8,679 nt of DNA, from contig JAZPZS010000010.1 of NCBI GenBank assembly GCA_045544835.1, positions 1 through 8,679 on the forward strand. The letters are read 5' to 3'. The stretch is from UBA1189 sp045544835. GTDB taxonomy: Bacteria; Bacteroidota; Bacteroidia; Bacteroidales; Bacteroidaceae. Made by a program: the position numbers and the translations under genes. Below, in pieces: positions 1 to 6,215 of this stretch. The notes beneath the pieces are model-generated. The model saw nothing but the letters and a program-made list of their open reading frames with translations. It had not been told where the DNA came from and made no database searches. Each line of letters starts with the position of its first letter. Positions within the stretch are counted from its first letter, which is position 1.

Positions 1-1
1 C

Positions 2-301
2 AATGGAGGAGGTGAAGGCTATGCCTACTCACGCTTCACCATGGAGCTTCGTTACCCGCTGATGTTCGAGAACTCCACACAGATCTATGCCCTTGCCTTC
101 CTCGAAGGAGGTAATGCGTGGACCGACGTGAAGAAGTTCAATCCCTTCGACATGAAGCGCTCTGCCGGTGTGGGTGTACGTATCTTCCTCCCGATGATTG
201 GCCTCATGGGTATCGACTGGGCCTACGGCTTCGACAAAGTGTTTAATTCTACAGCCTCTAGCGGTAGCCAGTTCCACTTCATCCTCGGACAGGAGTTCTA
301 A
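2..301 (+). CDS. bamA: BamA, outer-membrane protein assembly factor (C-terminal end only)
   Basis: This is the 3' end of a gene that enters from the left; the reading frame is open from base 2 and gives 99 residues before the TAA at 299-301. The residues match the last strands of a BamA/Omp85 beta-barrel: an ELRYPLMF strand, a LEGGNAW strand, then the characteristic GVGVRIFLPMIG...GIDWAYGFD segment, and a final strand ending in FHFILGQEF. The terminal Phe is the usual C-terminal beta-signal of outer-membrane barrels. BamA is the central pore of the BAM complex, which folds and inserts beta-barrel proteins into the outer membrane. The POTRA domains and most of the barrel are outside the window. 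It lies directly upstream of three OmpH/Skp chaperone genes, which fits, because Skp-type chaperones deliver unfolded outer-membrane proteins to BAM. The family call is secure; the 5' part cannot be judged. Confidence 0.93.
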   Translation, partial: NGGGEGYAYSRFTMELRYPLMFENSTQIYALAFLEGGNAWTDVKKFNPFDMKRSAGVGVRIFLPMIGLMGIDWAYGFDKVFNSTASSGSQFHFILGQEF

Positions 302-342
302 GAGAATCGAAAATTGAGAATTGAAATTTATTTCCTTAAATT

Positions 343-858
343 ATGAAGAAAAACCTTTTGATAACAGCCCTTTTCTGTCTCGTCGGCCTTACTGCCAACG
401 CACAGAAGTTTGCCTTGATTGATATGGAGTATATCCTCAAGAATATCCCCGCCTATGAGCGTGCCAACGAACAGCTCAACCAGCTCTCCAAGAAATGGCA
501 GAGCGAGGTAGAGGCCATCGCCCTGGAGGCACAGACCCTCTACAAGAACTACCAGAGCGAAGCTGTATTCCTCTCCGAAGAGCAGAAGACCAAGAAGGAA
601 GAGGAGATTGTAGGCAAGGAGAAGGAGGCACAGGAGCTGAAGCGCAAGTACTTCGGCCCCGAAGGTGAACTCTACAAGAAGCGCGAAAGCCTTATGGCAC
701 CCATTCAGGACGAGATATACACCGCCGTGAAGGAGATATCCGACACCAAAGGCTACACCATGGTCATCGACCGTGCCTCGGCAGCCAGTATCATCTATGC
801 CTCGCCCAAAATTGACATCAGCAACGAAGTATTGGTAAAGTTAGGATATTCAAATTAA
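343..858 (+). CDS. OmpH/Skp-family periplasmic chaperone, copy 1
   Basis: A 171-residue exported protein of the OmpH/Skp family, which holds unfolded outer-membrane proteins in the periplasm on their way to BAM. A signal peptide (residues 1-20) ends ANA, with predicted cleavage before Gln21. The mature protein opens with the family strand KFALIDMEYIL, continues as a Glu/Lys-rich helical hairpin (about residues 36-130; these are the tentacles of Skp) and ends with the returning strand around GYTMVIDRASAASIIYA (138-153). A Gly-Pro kink, KYFGPEGELY (102-111), marks the second helix and is absent from the two downstream copies. By hand count the mature chain is slightly acidic, whereas E. coli Skp is basic. 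It starts 41 bases after bamA with no Shine-Dalgarno sequence; the leader is A/T-rich, as is normal in Bacteroidota. I saw no convincing promoter in the short gap, so readthrough from bamA is likely. Confidence 0.9.
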   Translation: MKKNLLITALFCLVGLTANAQKFALIDMEYILKNIPAYERANEQLNQLSKKWQSEVEAIALEAQTLYKNYQSEAVFLSEEQKTKKEEEIVGKEKEAQELKRKYFGPEGELYKKRESLMAPIQDEIYTAVKEISDTKGYTMVIDRASAASIIYASPKIDISNEVLVKLGYSN

Positions 859-872
859 ATGCATTACCTTTG
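841..872 (+). promoter_or_regulatory. Bacteroidetes-type promoter upstream of ompH copy 2
   Basis: A perfect -7 element TACCTTTG lies at 865-872 (consensus TAnnTTTG). A near-match to the -33 TTTG, TTAG, lies at 841-844, separated by 20 bases, which is within the 19-21 expected for the Bacteroidetes primary sigma factor. The -33 box falls inside the last codons of ompH copy 1. Transcription should start near 878-882 and give an A-rich leader of about 65-70 bases before the ATG at 947. The match is read directly from the sequence; its activity is inferred. Confidence 0.7.
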
Positions 873-946
873 CAGACCTTAACACCATCAAGTCCAGCCC
901 AAAAAGACGAACAAACAATATAATAAACTATAAACTCAAAAACACT

Positions 947-1447
947 ATGAACAAAAAGCTTATCGCCATCCTTTTCATGATGGCTCCCCTCGCAATCTTT
1001 GCACAGAAGTTCGGTCACTTGAACTCAGCCGACATCATCCAGGTTATGCCCGAGTACAAGACTGCACAGACTGAGATCCAGAACCTTGAGAAGCAGTACA
1101 GCAACGAGCTCCAGCTGATGGAGTCAGAACTCGCCAAGAAGAGCGAAGCCTACGAGAAAGAGAAAGCTACCCTCCCTGCCAACATCCAGCAGCGTCGCGA
1201 GCAGGAGTTGCAAGAACTCTACGGCCGCATGCAGCAGTACTACCAGACCTCACAGCAGGAGTTGGCACAGGCATCACAAGAGAAGATGGCAGCCCTCACC
1301 GAGAAGATAACCAAGGCCATCAAGGAAGTTGGTGTAGCCGGCGGCTATCTCTACATCTTTGACAAAGCCAGCGGCATCCCCTACATCAGCGAGACACTCA
1401 GCACCGATGTTACCGCTGCCGTAAAAGCTAAGCTTGGAATACAATAA
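947..1447 (+). CDS. OmpH/Skp-family periplasmic chaperone, copy 2
   Basis: A 166-residue OmpH/Skp-type chaperone. The signal peptide MNKKLIAILF...IFA is followed by predicted cleavage before Gln20. The mature chain starts KFGHLNSADIIQVMPEY, the hallmark first strand and helix of the family, with the conserved MPEY turn (34-37). Residues 38 to about 128 form long, Gln/Glu-rich helices with few breaks (one at LPAN, 76-79), which suits the trimeric tentacle fold. The end, GGYLYIFDKASGIPYIS (132-148), is the second core strand pair, followed by a short helix. The hand-counted net charge of the mature chain is about -3. The gene has its own promoter (865-872) and an A-rich leader, and its codon choice (mostly ATC, AAG, GAG) suggests high expression. 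It probably binds unfolded outer-membrane proteins like its neighbours; client preference cannot be read from the sequence. Confidence 0.9.
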   Translation: MNKKLIAILFMMAPLAIFAQKFGHLNSADIIQVMPEYKTAQTEIQNLEKQYSNELQLMESELAKKSEAYEKEKATLPANIQQRREQELQELYGRMQQYYQTSQQELAQASQEKMAALTEKITKAIKEVGVAGGYLYIFDKASGIPYISETLSTDVTAAVKAKLGIQ

Positions 1448-1455
1448 TAGCATGA

Positions 1456-1499
1456 CTCTCCCCGCCACTTCCTGGGTAAAGTGTCTGCATCATGGAGAG
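1456..1499. repeat. Imperfect nested inverted repeats in the ompH2-ompH3 gap
   Basis: Shortly after the ompH copy 2 stop codon, CTCTCC (1456-1461) pairs with GGAGAG (1494-1499). Inside that pair, CACTT (1466-1470) pairs with AAGTG (1479-1483). Together they could form a two-stem RNA hairpin in the 3' untranslated region. The arms are short and no T-tract follows, so it is weak evidence for a terminator. It may only be a partner structure to the much stronger hairpin at 1512-1547. Confidence 0.3.
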
Positions 1500-1511
1500 A
1501 ACCACATTATT

Positions 1512-1547
1512 CATTACGGTGGATTACTGAACTAATCCACCGTAATG
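1512..1547. repeat. Perfect 15-bp inverted repeat (strong hairpin) between ompH copies 2 and 3
   Basis: CATTACGGTGGATTA at 1512-1526 is followed by a 6-base loop CTGAAC and its exact reverse complement TAATCCACCGTAATG at 1533-1547. No run of T follows (the next bases are TAGTATAAAG) and no run of A precedes, so it is not a canonical intrinsic terminator on either strand. It sits in a 150-base gap, 50 bases before the ATG of ompH copy 3, which has no recognisable promoter of its own. Plausible roles are a 3'-end stabiliser or processing site that lowers expression of the third copy relative to the second, a factor-dependent terminator, or a dyad bound by a regulator. The structure is certain; the role is inference. 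Confidence 0.75.
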
Positions 1548-1597
1548 TAGTATAAAGAATTATCAGCCGAAGTATCGACATCCTATAAACAACGATT

Positions 1598-2104
1598 ATG
1601 AAAAGGAATCTACTAATCCTCCTGACCTTCGTATGCATCACCGCTACCGCCCAATCCAAGTTCGGCTACGTCAGCTATACGGAGATTGTCAAGGCACTAC
1701 CCGAATATGCCATCGTACAAGCCGACCTCGATGAATTGCAAGCAAAGTACGAAGCCGAAATCGAGCGTTCCGACCGCGAGTTTAATCAAAAATATGCCGA
1801 TTTCATCGAAGAACAGAAGAGTTTTCCCGACAACATCCGCATGAAGCGCCACAAGGAACTGCAGGAACTGATGGAACGCTCTATTGCCTTCAAGGATGAG
1901 GTCAACCGCACCATGCGCGAAGCCCGTCACGAGATGATGAAGCCACTCTACGATAAGGTCAACGAAGCGGTCATGGAAATCTGCACCGACGGGGGCTACG
2001 ACTACATCCTCAATACCGACGAGAAGGTATACATCGCCATCAATCCCAAAAACGGGAAGGATATCACCGCCAAGCTGAAAAAGGCGTTGGAGATCGAAGA
2101 TTAA
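1598..2104 (+). CDS. OmpH/Skp-family periplasmic chaperone, copy 3
   Basis: A 168-residue OmpH/Skp-type protein. The signal peptide (1-18) ends ATA, with predicted cleavage before Gln19. The mature chain begins SKFGYVSYTEIVKALPEY, aligning with copy 2 (KFGHLNSADIIQVMPEY), and the helical arms also correspond (SFPDNIRMKRHKELQELMER here, TLPANIQQRREQELQELYGR there), so copies 2 and 3 look closer to each other than to copy 1. The C-terminal core strand is GGYDYILNTDEKVYIAINP (132-150), followed by NGKDITAKLKKALE. The chain is the most charged of the three, about 24 basic against 32 acidic residues by hand count. A single Cys (129) precedes the core strand. There is no Shine-Dalgarno sequence and no TAnnTTTG box nearby; expression probably depends on readthrough past the 1512-1547 hairpin. 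The gene is closed by the terminator at 2155-2194. Confidence 0.88.
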   Translation: MKRNLLILLTFVCITATAQSKFGYVSYTEIVKALPEYAIVQADLDELQAKYEAEIERSDREFNQKYADFIEEQKSFPDNIRMKRHKELQELMERSIAFKDEVNRTMREARHEMMKPLYDKVNEAVMEICTDGGYDYILNTDEKVYIAINPKNGKDITAKLKKALEIED

Positions 2105-2154
2105 GGCGAAAAGACGAAAAGCCATACCACACGGTGAAGCCGGAATCATCGTTT

Positions 2155-2194
2155 TTGAGGGCTCTTGCAAAGCAAGGGTCCTCAACCTTTTTTT
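2155..2194 (+). terminator. Intrinsic terminator closing the bamA-ompH unit
   Basis: A 14-bp stem (2155-2168 with 2172-2185; arms TTGAGGGCTCTTGC and GCAAGGGTCCTCAA, two G-U wobbles, no mismatches) closes a 3-base AAA loop. It is followed by CC and seven T residues (2188-2194). This is a canonical Rho-independent terminator on the + strand, placed 50 bases after the ompH copy 3 stop codon and just before the murI promoter. It separates the outer-membrane chaperone unit from murI. No A-run precedes the stem, so it should act in one direction only. Confidence 0.93.
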
Positions 2195-2202
2195 ATCAAA
2201 CT

Positions 2203-2234
2203 ATTGCATACCTCAGAGAAAGTCCGTACTTTTA
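2203..2234 (+). promoter_or_regulatory. Probable Bacteroidetes-type promoter of murI
   Basis: ATTG at 2203-2206 (consensus TTTG) and TACTTTTA at 2227-2234 (consensus TAnnTTTG, last base differing) are separated by 20 bases, the expected spacing. The pair lies immediately after the terminator and 33 bases before the murI start, where a promoter is required. Transcription should begin around 2240-2244. Confidence 0.65.
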
Positions 2235-2267
2235 CAAACAGAATCAATAGCTAAACGGCAGATCGAT

Positions 2268-3095
2268 ATGATGACACCCGGTCCTATAGGTATCTTTGAC
2301 TCCGGCTACGGCGGTCTTACCATCTTATCGCAAATACGCGACAAGATGCCCGAGTATGATTTCCTCTACCTAGGCGACAATGCACGCACTCCCTACGGTA
2401 CCCGATCATTTGAAGTGGTATATGAGTTTACCTCACAGGCCGTAAGAACACTCTTCGACAGAGGGTGTCAGCTTGTTATCCTCGCCTGCAATACGGCCTC
2501 AGCCAAGGCGCTGCGCACCATACAGCAAATCGACCTGCCGAAGATTGACCCGCGCAAACGTGTGCTCGGCATCATACGACCCACCGTGGAGTACTTGGGC
2601 GACCTCACCCAATCACGCCACGTAGGCATACTTGCCACCTCGGGCACCATCAAGTCGCAGTCCTACCCGCTGGAAATAAAGAAGCTTTTCCCCGACATCA
2701 CCATCAGCGGTGAGGCATGCCCCATGTGGGTACCCCTCGTGGAGACAGGTGAGGCAGCAAGCGACGGAGCCGACTACTTCATCCAGAAGCATATCGACAG
2801 GCTGCTCTCCAAAGACGACAAGATAGATACACTCATCCTCGGCTGCACCCACTATCCCATCCTCTACGACAAGATACGCCGCTACACTCCCGAGCATGTA
2901 AAGATCGTCACCCAAGGCGAGTACGTAGCACGCAGTCTTACGGACTATCTGCGACGCCATCCCGAGATGGATAGCCTATGTACCCGTCAGGGGACCTGCC
3001 GCTTCCTCACCACAGAATCTGTAGAGGTATTCAAGGACTATGCCAGCATCTTCTTTGACGACAATATTGAGGTAAAGAGCGTAGCACTAGTCTAA
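2268..3095 (+). CDS. murI: Glutamate racemase MurI
   Basis: Converts L-glutamate to D-glutamate in the cytoplasm, the D-Glu donor for the second residue of the peptidoglycan stem peptide. The 275 residues are the usual family length. The diagnostic motifs are all present: IGIFDSGYGGLTIL (7-20) with the Asp/Ser pair 11-12, GDNARTPYG (36-44), LACNTASA with catalytic Cys74, the CPMWVPLVE block (151-159), and LGCTHYPIL with catalytic Cys193 and His195. Both halves of the cofactor-independent two-cysteine racemase fold are therefore intact. Two ATG codons stand in tandem (2268 and 2271); either could be used and the choice changes the protein by one residue. No Shine-Dalgarno sequence is visible. 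The gene follows its own promoter (2203-2234) and is separated from dut by 77 bases without a clear terminator, so readthrough into dut is possible. Confidence 0.96.
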   Translation: MMTPGPIGIFDSGYGGLTILSQIRDKMPEYDFLYLGDNARTPYGTRSFEVVYEFTSQAVRTLFDRGCQLVILACNTASAKALRTIQQIDLPKIDPRKRVLGIIRPTVEYLGDLTQSRHVGILATSGTIKSQSYPLEIKKLFPDITISGEACPMWVPLVETGEAASDGADYFIQKHIDRLLSKDDKIDTLILGCTHYPILYDKIRRYTPEHVKIVTQGEYVARSLTDYLRRHPEMDSLCTRQGTCRFLTTESVEVFKDYASIFFDDNIEVKSVALV

Positions 3096-3172
3096 TATTC
3101 AGCGAACGGTATCTACAAAGCAGACTCACTATTAGGCAATCAATAAGAAACAACATCAACTTACACACTACA

Positions 3173-3604
3173 ATGAACGTTCAAATCATAAACCGATCAC
3201 ATCACCCACTCCCCACATACGCCACACCCTTGTCGGCAGGCATGGACCTTCGCGCCAACCTCACAGAACCGATAGTACTCAAGCCGCTGGCACGTTGCCT
3301 CGTCCCCACTGGCCTATACATCGCTCTGCCCGAAGGATATGAAGCACAGGTGCGTCCGCGCAGCGGACTGGCCATCAAGAAGGGGATCACCGTGCTCAAC
3401 TCACCAGGCACCATTGATGCCGACTATCGCGGTGAGGTGTGTGTCATCCTCGTAAACCTATCAACCGAGGACTTTATCATCGAGGATGGAGAGCGCATAG
3501 CACAAATGGTAATAGCACGCCACGAACAGGTGAACTGGGAATGTGTAGACGAGCTCACGGAAACGCTGCGCGGTGCCGGTGGGTTCGGACATACAGGAGT
3601 GTAA
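3173..3604 (+). CDS. dut: Deoxyuridine 5'-triphosphate nucleotidohydrolase (dUTPase)
   Basis: Hydrolyses dUTP to dUMP and pyrophosphate, keeping uracil out of DNA and supplying dUMP for thymidylate synthesis. The 143 residues are the normal size of the homotrimeric dUTPase. All five family motifs are visible in order: I, SAGMDLRA (21-28); II, RPRSGLAIKKG (61-71); III, LNSPGTIDADYRGEV (75-89), including the catalytic Asp82 and the uracil-gating Tyr85; IV, GERIAQMVI (106-114); V, RGAGGFGHTG (133-142), the Gly-rich tail that closes over the triphosphate. A His at 140 replaces the more usual Ser of motif V, a substitution I regard as tolerated. The start has an A-rich upstream stretch and no Shine-Dalgarno sequence. 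It is the first gene of a tight row: the next gene starts only 15 bases after its stop. The link with envelope genes is one of gene order and not of pathway. Confidence 0.96.
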   Translation: MNVQIINRSHHPLPTYATPLSAGMDLRANLTEPIVLKPLARCLVPTGLYIALPEGYEAQVRPRSGLAIKKGITVLNSPGTIDADYRGEVCVILVNLSTEDFIIEDGERIAQMVIARHEQVNWECVDELTETLRGAGGFGHTGV

Positions 3605-3619
3605 ACAAGAAATGTAGAC

Positions 3620-5362
3620 ATGAGACTTCGACTATTAAAATATCTTCCCCTTCTGCTGGTCGCCCTGTTCGCCTCGTGCGGAGCAATGCGCCCAGTAGGC
3701 ACCTCAGCAGATACCCCACCCTCGATTACTGCCGAGGAGCAACGAAGATACGAATACCATTTCCTCGAAGCTGTGCGATTGGAACAACAGAACAGGTATG
3801 ACGAAGCCTACGAAATGCTGAATCACTGCTTGGCAATATGCCCAACCGCTCCATCGGCACTCTACAAGATCGCCAACTACCATTTCGTCTTGGGCGATAA
3901 GGAAAAGGCACTGGCAGCTCTGCTGCAAGCCGTAAAGGCAGAGCCCGACAACTACTGGTACCGGCAGACATTGGCATCGTACTATCAAAGCAATCGACAA
4001 TACGATGAGGCCATCGCCATATACGAAGAGATGCAGCTACGTTTCCCCAAGCGCAAGGGAGAGCTGCTGCCCCTGCTGGTAGGCTTATATAGCCACACAC
4101 AACAATACGACAAGGTGATAAGCACCCTGTCGCAGTTGGAAGAACTGGTCGGAAAATCCGAAGCCATAAGCATAGAGAAGTCGCGCAACTATCTTCTCAT
4201 GGGCAATAAGGAGGGGGCATTCAGTGAGATGGAAGCATTAGCAGCCGAATATCCTGAAAACACCTATTACCGCGTGATACTTGCCGAAGTGTATATGGAC
4301 CATGGACGCGTCGCAGAGGCAGAACCCATACTGCAATCCATATTGTCTGAAGAGCCCGACAATGGCCATGCCAAAGTAGCCCTTGCCCATTTTTACAAAC
4401 AACAAGCCGATACGGCACGCTACCATGCCATGACCGACTCGGTGCTCATGTCGCCCAACGTTGACGATGACACCAAAGTGAGGATGATGGCGCAGGTAAT
4501 CAGGGAGAATACCGATAGCATGCAGGTGATGCAGCTGTTCGAGAAAGCTGTCAGCCAGCCACTCAGGTCGGCCAAGCTTGGACATCTATGTGTCCAATAT
4601 ATGCTCAGCCACCATCAGCCCGAAGAGCGGGTGCGCCCCATCCTGCTGCGCATGCTTGAGACAGAACCCGATCATGTCCAAGCACGCTTGCAGCTTCTCT
4701 CCTATGCAGCCCGGCGAGGCGACACCGATGAGATAATTGAAATCTGCTCCACTGCCATTGACTATACACCCGAAATACTGGAGTTTTACTATTACAAAGG
4801 AATAGGACTGACACAGTCCAAGCAATATGCCGAGGCATTGAACACCTACCGCAAAGCGACCATGCAGATAGGCCCCAATAGCAACACCGAACTGGTGTCA
4901 GATATTTTTGCCTCGATGGGCGACCTACACCACGAACTCGGACAAACCCAAGAGGCTTACCTCGCATATGACTCTGCACTGGTGTATAACCCGTCAAACA
5001 TATTGGTGCTCAACAACTACGCCTATTACCTCTCCGAGGAGGGACACGACCTTGAGAAAGCACAGCAGATGAGCCAGCGAACCCTCAAGGCCGAACCGCA
5101 GAATGCTACCTACCTCGACACCTACGCCTGGATACTCTACAAGAGTGGCCACTACGAAGAAGCACTCACCTATATCAAACAGGCACTTGCAGCCGACTCA
5201 CTACCCAGCGATGTGCTCTACGAGCATGCGGGCGATATCTGCTACAAGCTTGGCGACATACAGCAAGCACGCGCATATTGGGTACAAGCATTGGCGCTGC
5301 AACGCAAGGCCGAGGCCATAGACGAAAAACTACTAAAGAAGATACAACGCGACAAACCATAA
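3620..5362 (+). CDS. TPR-repeat lipoprotein
   Basis: A 580-residue protein made almost wholly of tetratricopeptide repeats. The N-terminus MRLRLLKYLPLLLVALFASC is a lipoprotein signal with Cys20 as the acylated residue; the -3 Phe is off consensus but FASC is otherwise acceptable. No acidic export signal follows the Cys (GAMRPVG), so surface display is not predicted. TPR helices run from about residue 41 to 560, for example 47-77, 79-110, 114-143, 218-247, 388-416, 430-460, 464-494, 498-526 and 534-560. The C-terminal block, NNYAYYLSEEG...TYLDTYAWILYKSG (465-510), is the best conserved type. The middle (about 270-345) is less regular. TPR arrays are protein-binding scaffolds; no enzymatic domain is visible. 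The gene is 15 bases after dut and 16 before a LolB-like lipoprotein gene, so an envelope role with those neighbours is inferred. Codon choice looks richer in ATA and CAA than in the ompH genes. Confidence 0.88.
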   Translation: MRLRLLKYLPLLLVALFASCGAMRPVGTSADTPPSITAEEQRRYEYHFLEAVRLEQQNRYDEAYEMLNHCLAICPTAPSALYKIANYHFVLGDKEKALAALLQAVKAEPDNYWYRQTLASYYQSNRQYDEAIAIYEEMQLRFPKRKGELLPLLVGLYSHTQQYDKVISTLSQLEELVGKSEAISIEKSRNYLLMGNKEGAFSEMEALAAEYPENTYYRVILAEVYMDHGRVAEAEPILQSILSEEPDNGHAKVALAHFYKQQADTARYHAMTDSVLMSPNVDDDTKVRMMAQVIRENTDSMQVMQLFEKAVSQPLRSAKLGHLCVQYMLSHHQPEERVRPILLRMLETEPDHVQARLQLLSYAARRGDTDEIIEICSTAIDYTPEILEFYYYKGIGLTQSKQYAEALNTYRKATMQIGPNSNTELVSDIFASMGDLHHELGQTQEAYLAYDSALVYNPSNILVLNNYAYYLSEEGHDLEKAQQMSQRTLKAEPQNATYLDTYAWILYKSGHYEEALTYIKQALAADSLPSDVLYEHAGDICYKLGDIQQARAYWVQALALQRKAEAIDEKLLKKIQRDKP

Positions 5363-5379
5363 AAACGGACAAACCATAA
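5351..5379. repeat. 12-bp direct repeat across the TPR-gene stop and the DUF4292-gene start
   Basis: GACAAACCATAA occurs at 5351-5362, where it forms the last codons and stop of the TPR gene, and again at 5368-5379, where its last base is the A of the next gene's ATG. The period is 17 bases, consistent with a small tandem duplication that created or moved the junction. Both copies are exact. Confidence 0.8.
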
Positions 5380-6215
5380 TGAGACAAAAACAGATAAGCC
5401 TATCCCTCGCACTACTGCCCACGCTATTGTTGTTAATGCTACTGGCAGGATGCCGCACAAGCCGCAACACGGCAGATACCGCCAAGAAGGCCAGACAACA
5501 GACCTACGAACAGCTGGCGCCGCTGGCACGTCCCCAGTCCGACATGACCACGCTGACAGCCAAGGCCGTGGCAGCCCTCGACTACAACGGACATACCATC
5601 AACGTAAAGGGACGTCTACGGATGCGACGCGACGAGGTAATCCAAGTAACGATTACAGCCCTCGGAGTCGTTGAGATAGCCTTCATCGAATTCACCCAAC
5701 AAGGTGTATACATTATTGACCGGGTCAACAAGCGATATGCTCTGCTCGACTACTCCTCGAAGCTACTCCAAGGCGTAGGTGTCAACTTCAGCACCATACA
5801 GTCACTCTTCTGGAACCGTCTCTTCATACCAGGCAAGGAGCAAGTATGGAACCATCTGGATGACTTCCGCATTACCACTACCGAAAATGCCCAACTCATC
5901 GAGCCTGAGAGCAGCATGCTGCTCAAATGTCAATTCTATACTGACAAGGCATTCACCCGCTTGCAACAGACAGACCTCGCACTACGACATTATAAGGCTA
6001 CATGGCGATACGATATGTTCAGCACCATAGACAGCTACTCCTACCCAATGGGCTTTGACATCTCGCTGTATGGCTCATCACGTACCATCGGAGCGCATAT
6101 CACCCTCAACAATGTCTCAACCACTGACACCGCATGGAAGAGTGGTACCAACCTCAGCAATTACAAGAAGGTGGAGCTCGAGCAATTATTGTCGATCCTA
6201 AACTTCCTGCAATGA
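5379..6215 (+). CDS. LolB-like outer-membrane lipoprotein of the DUF4292 type
   Basis: A 278-residue lipoprotein. Residues 1-24 are a long hydrophobic signal ending in a perfect lipobox, LAGC, with Cys25 as the acylated residue. The mature part resembles Bacteroidota DUF4292 proteins, which I believe share the LolA/LolB half-barrel fold. The support is an alternating strand pattern: LTAKAVAALDYNGHTINVKG (59-78), LRMRRDEVIQVTITALGVVEIAFIEF (80-105), then QQGVYIIDRVNKRYALLDYS (107-126). The lrmrrDe.i...i..lG.E.a...f...g.y.iDR.nk.Y pattern is what one expects of that family. In proteobacteria LolB inserts lipoproteins into the outer membrane; whether this protein does the same is not shown. It starts 16 bases after the TPR gene and its TGA overlaps the ATG of the LytM gene, so translational coupling is likely. 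The C-terminal Tyr/Ser-rich strands (212-245) complete the fold. Confidence 0.8.
   Translation: MRQKQISLSLALLPTLLLLMLLAGCRTSRNTADTAKKARQQTYEQLAPLARPQSDMTTLTAKAVAALDYNGHTINVKGRLRMRRDEVIQVTITALGVVEIAFIEFTQQGVYIIDRVNKRYALLDYSSKLLQGVGVNFSTIQSLFWNRLFIPGKEQVWNHLDDFRITTTENAQLIEPESSMLLKCQFYTDKAFTRLQQTDLALRHYKATWRYDMFSTIDSYSYPMGFDISLYGSSRTIGAHITLNNVSTTDTAWKSGTNLSNYKKVELEQLLSILNFLQ

Noticed and set aside
302..342. Short AATTGA-like repeats between bamA and ompH copy 1
   Set aside because: Low-complexity A/T sequence in a 41-base gap; no promoter boxes or convincing hairpin.
1697..2185. Long antisense open frame (162 codons) opposite ompH copy 3
   Set aside because: It lies opposite a well-supported chaperone gene, its frame begins inside the terminator hairpin region, and the product resembles no family I know. 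Codon bias of the real gene explains the missing stops.
3096..3172. Possible promoter before dut (TATCTACA near 3114)
   Set aside because: Only the first half of the -7 box matches and no TTTG stands at the right distance; readthrough from murI is an equally good explanation.
3612..3617. ATGTAG start-stop just upstream of the TPR gene ATG
   Set aside because: A six-base start-stop can arise by chance and there is no ribosome-binding signal to suggest it is used for regulation.
3439..3801. 120-codon + strand frame overlapping dut and the TPR gene start
   Set aside because: It overlaps two confident genes in another frame and its product is rich in Arg, Ser and Pro, as is typical of a shadow frame.
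4605..4997. Antisense open frame of 130 codons within the TPR gene
   Set aside because: Fully inside the coding region of a continuous TPR protein, with no family resemblance.
6134..6211. Upstream in-frame start of the LytM gene, adding 26 residues
   Set aside because: It would overlap 82 bases of the preceding gene and bury the signal peptide behind a polar stretch; the ATG at 6212 gives a clean signal peptide.
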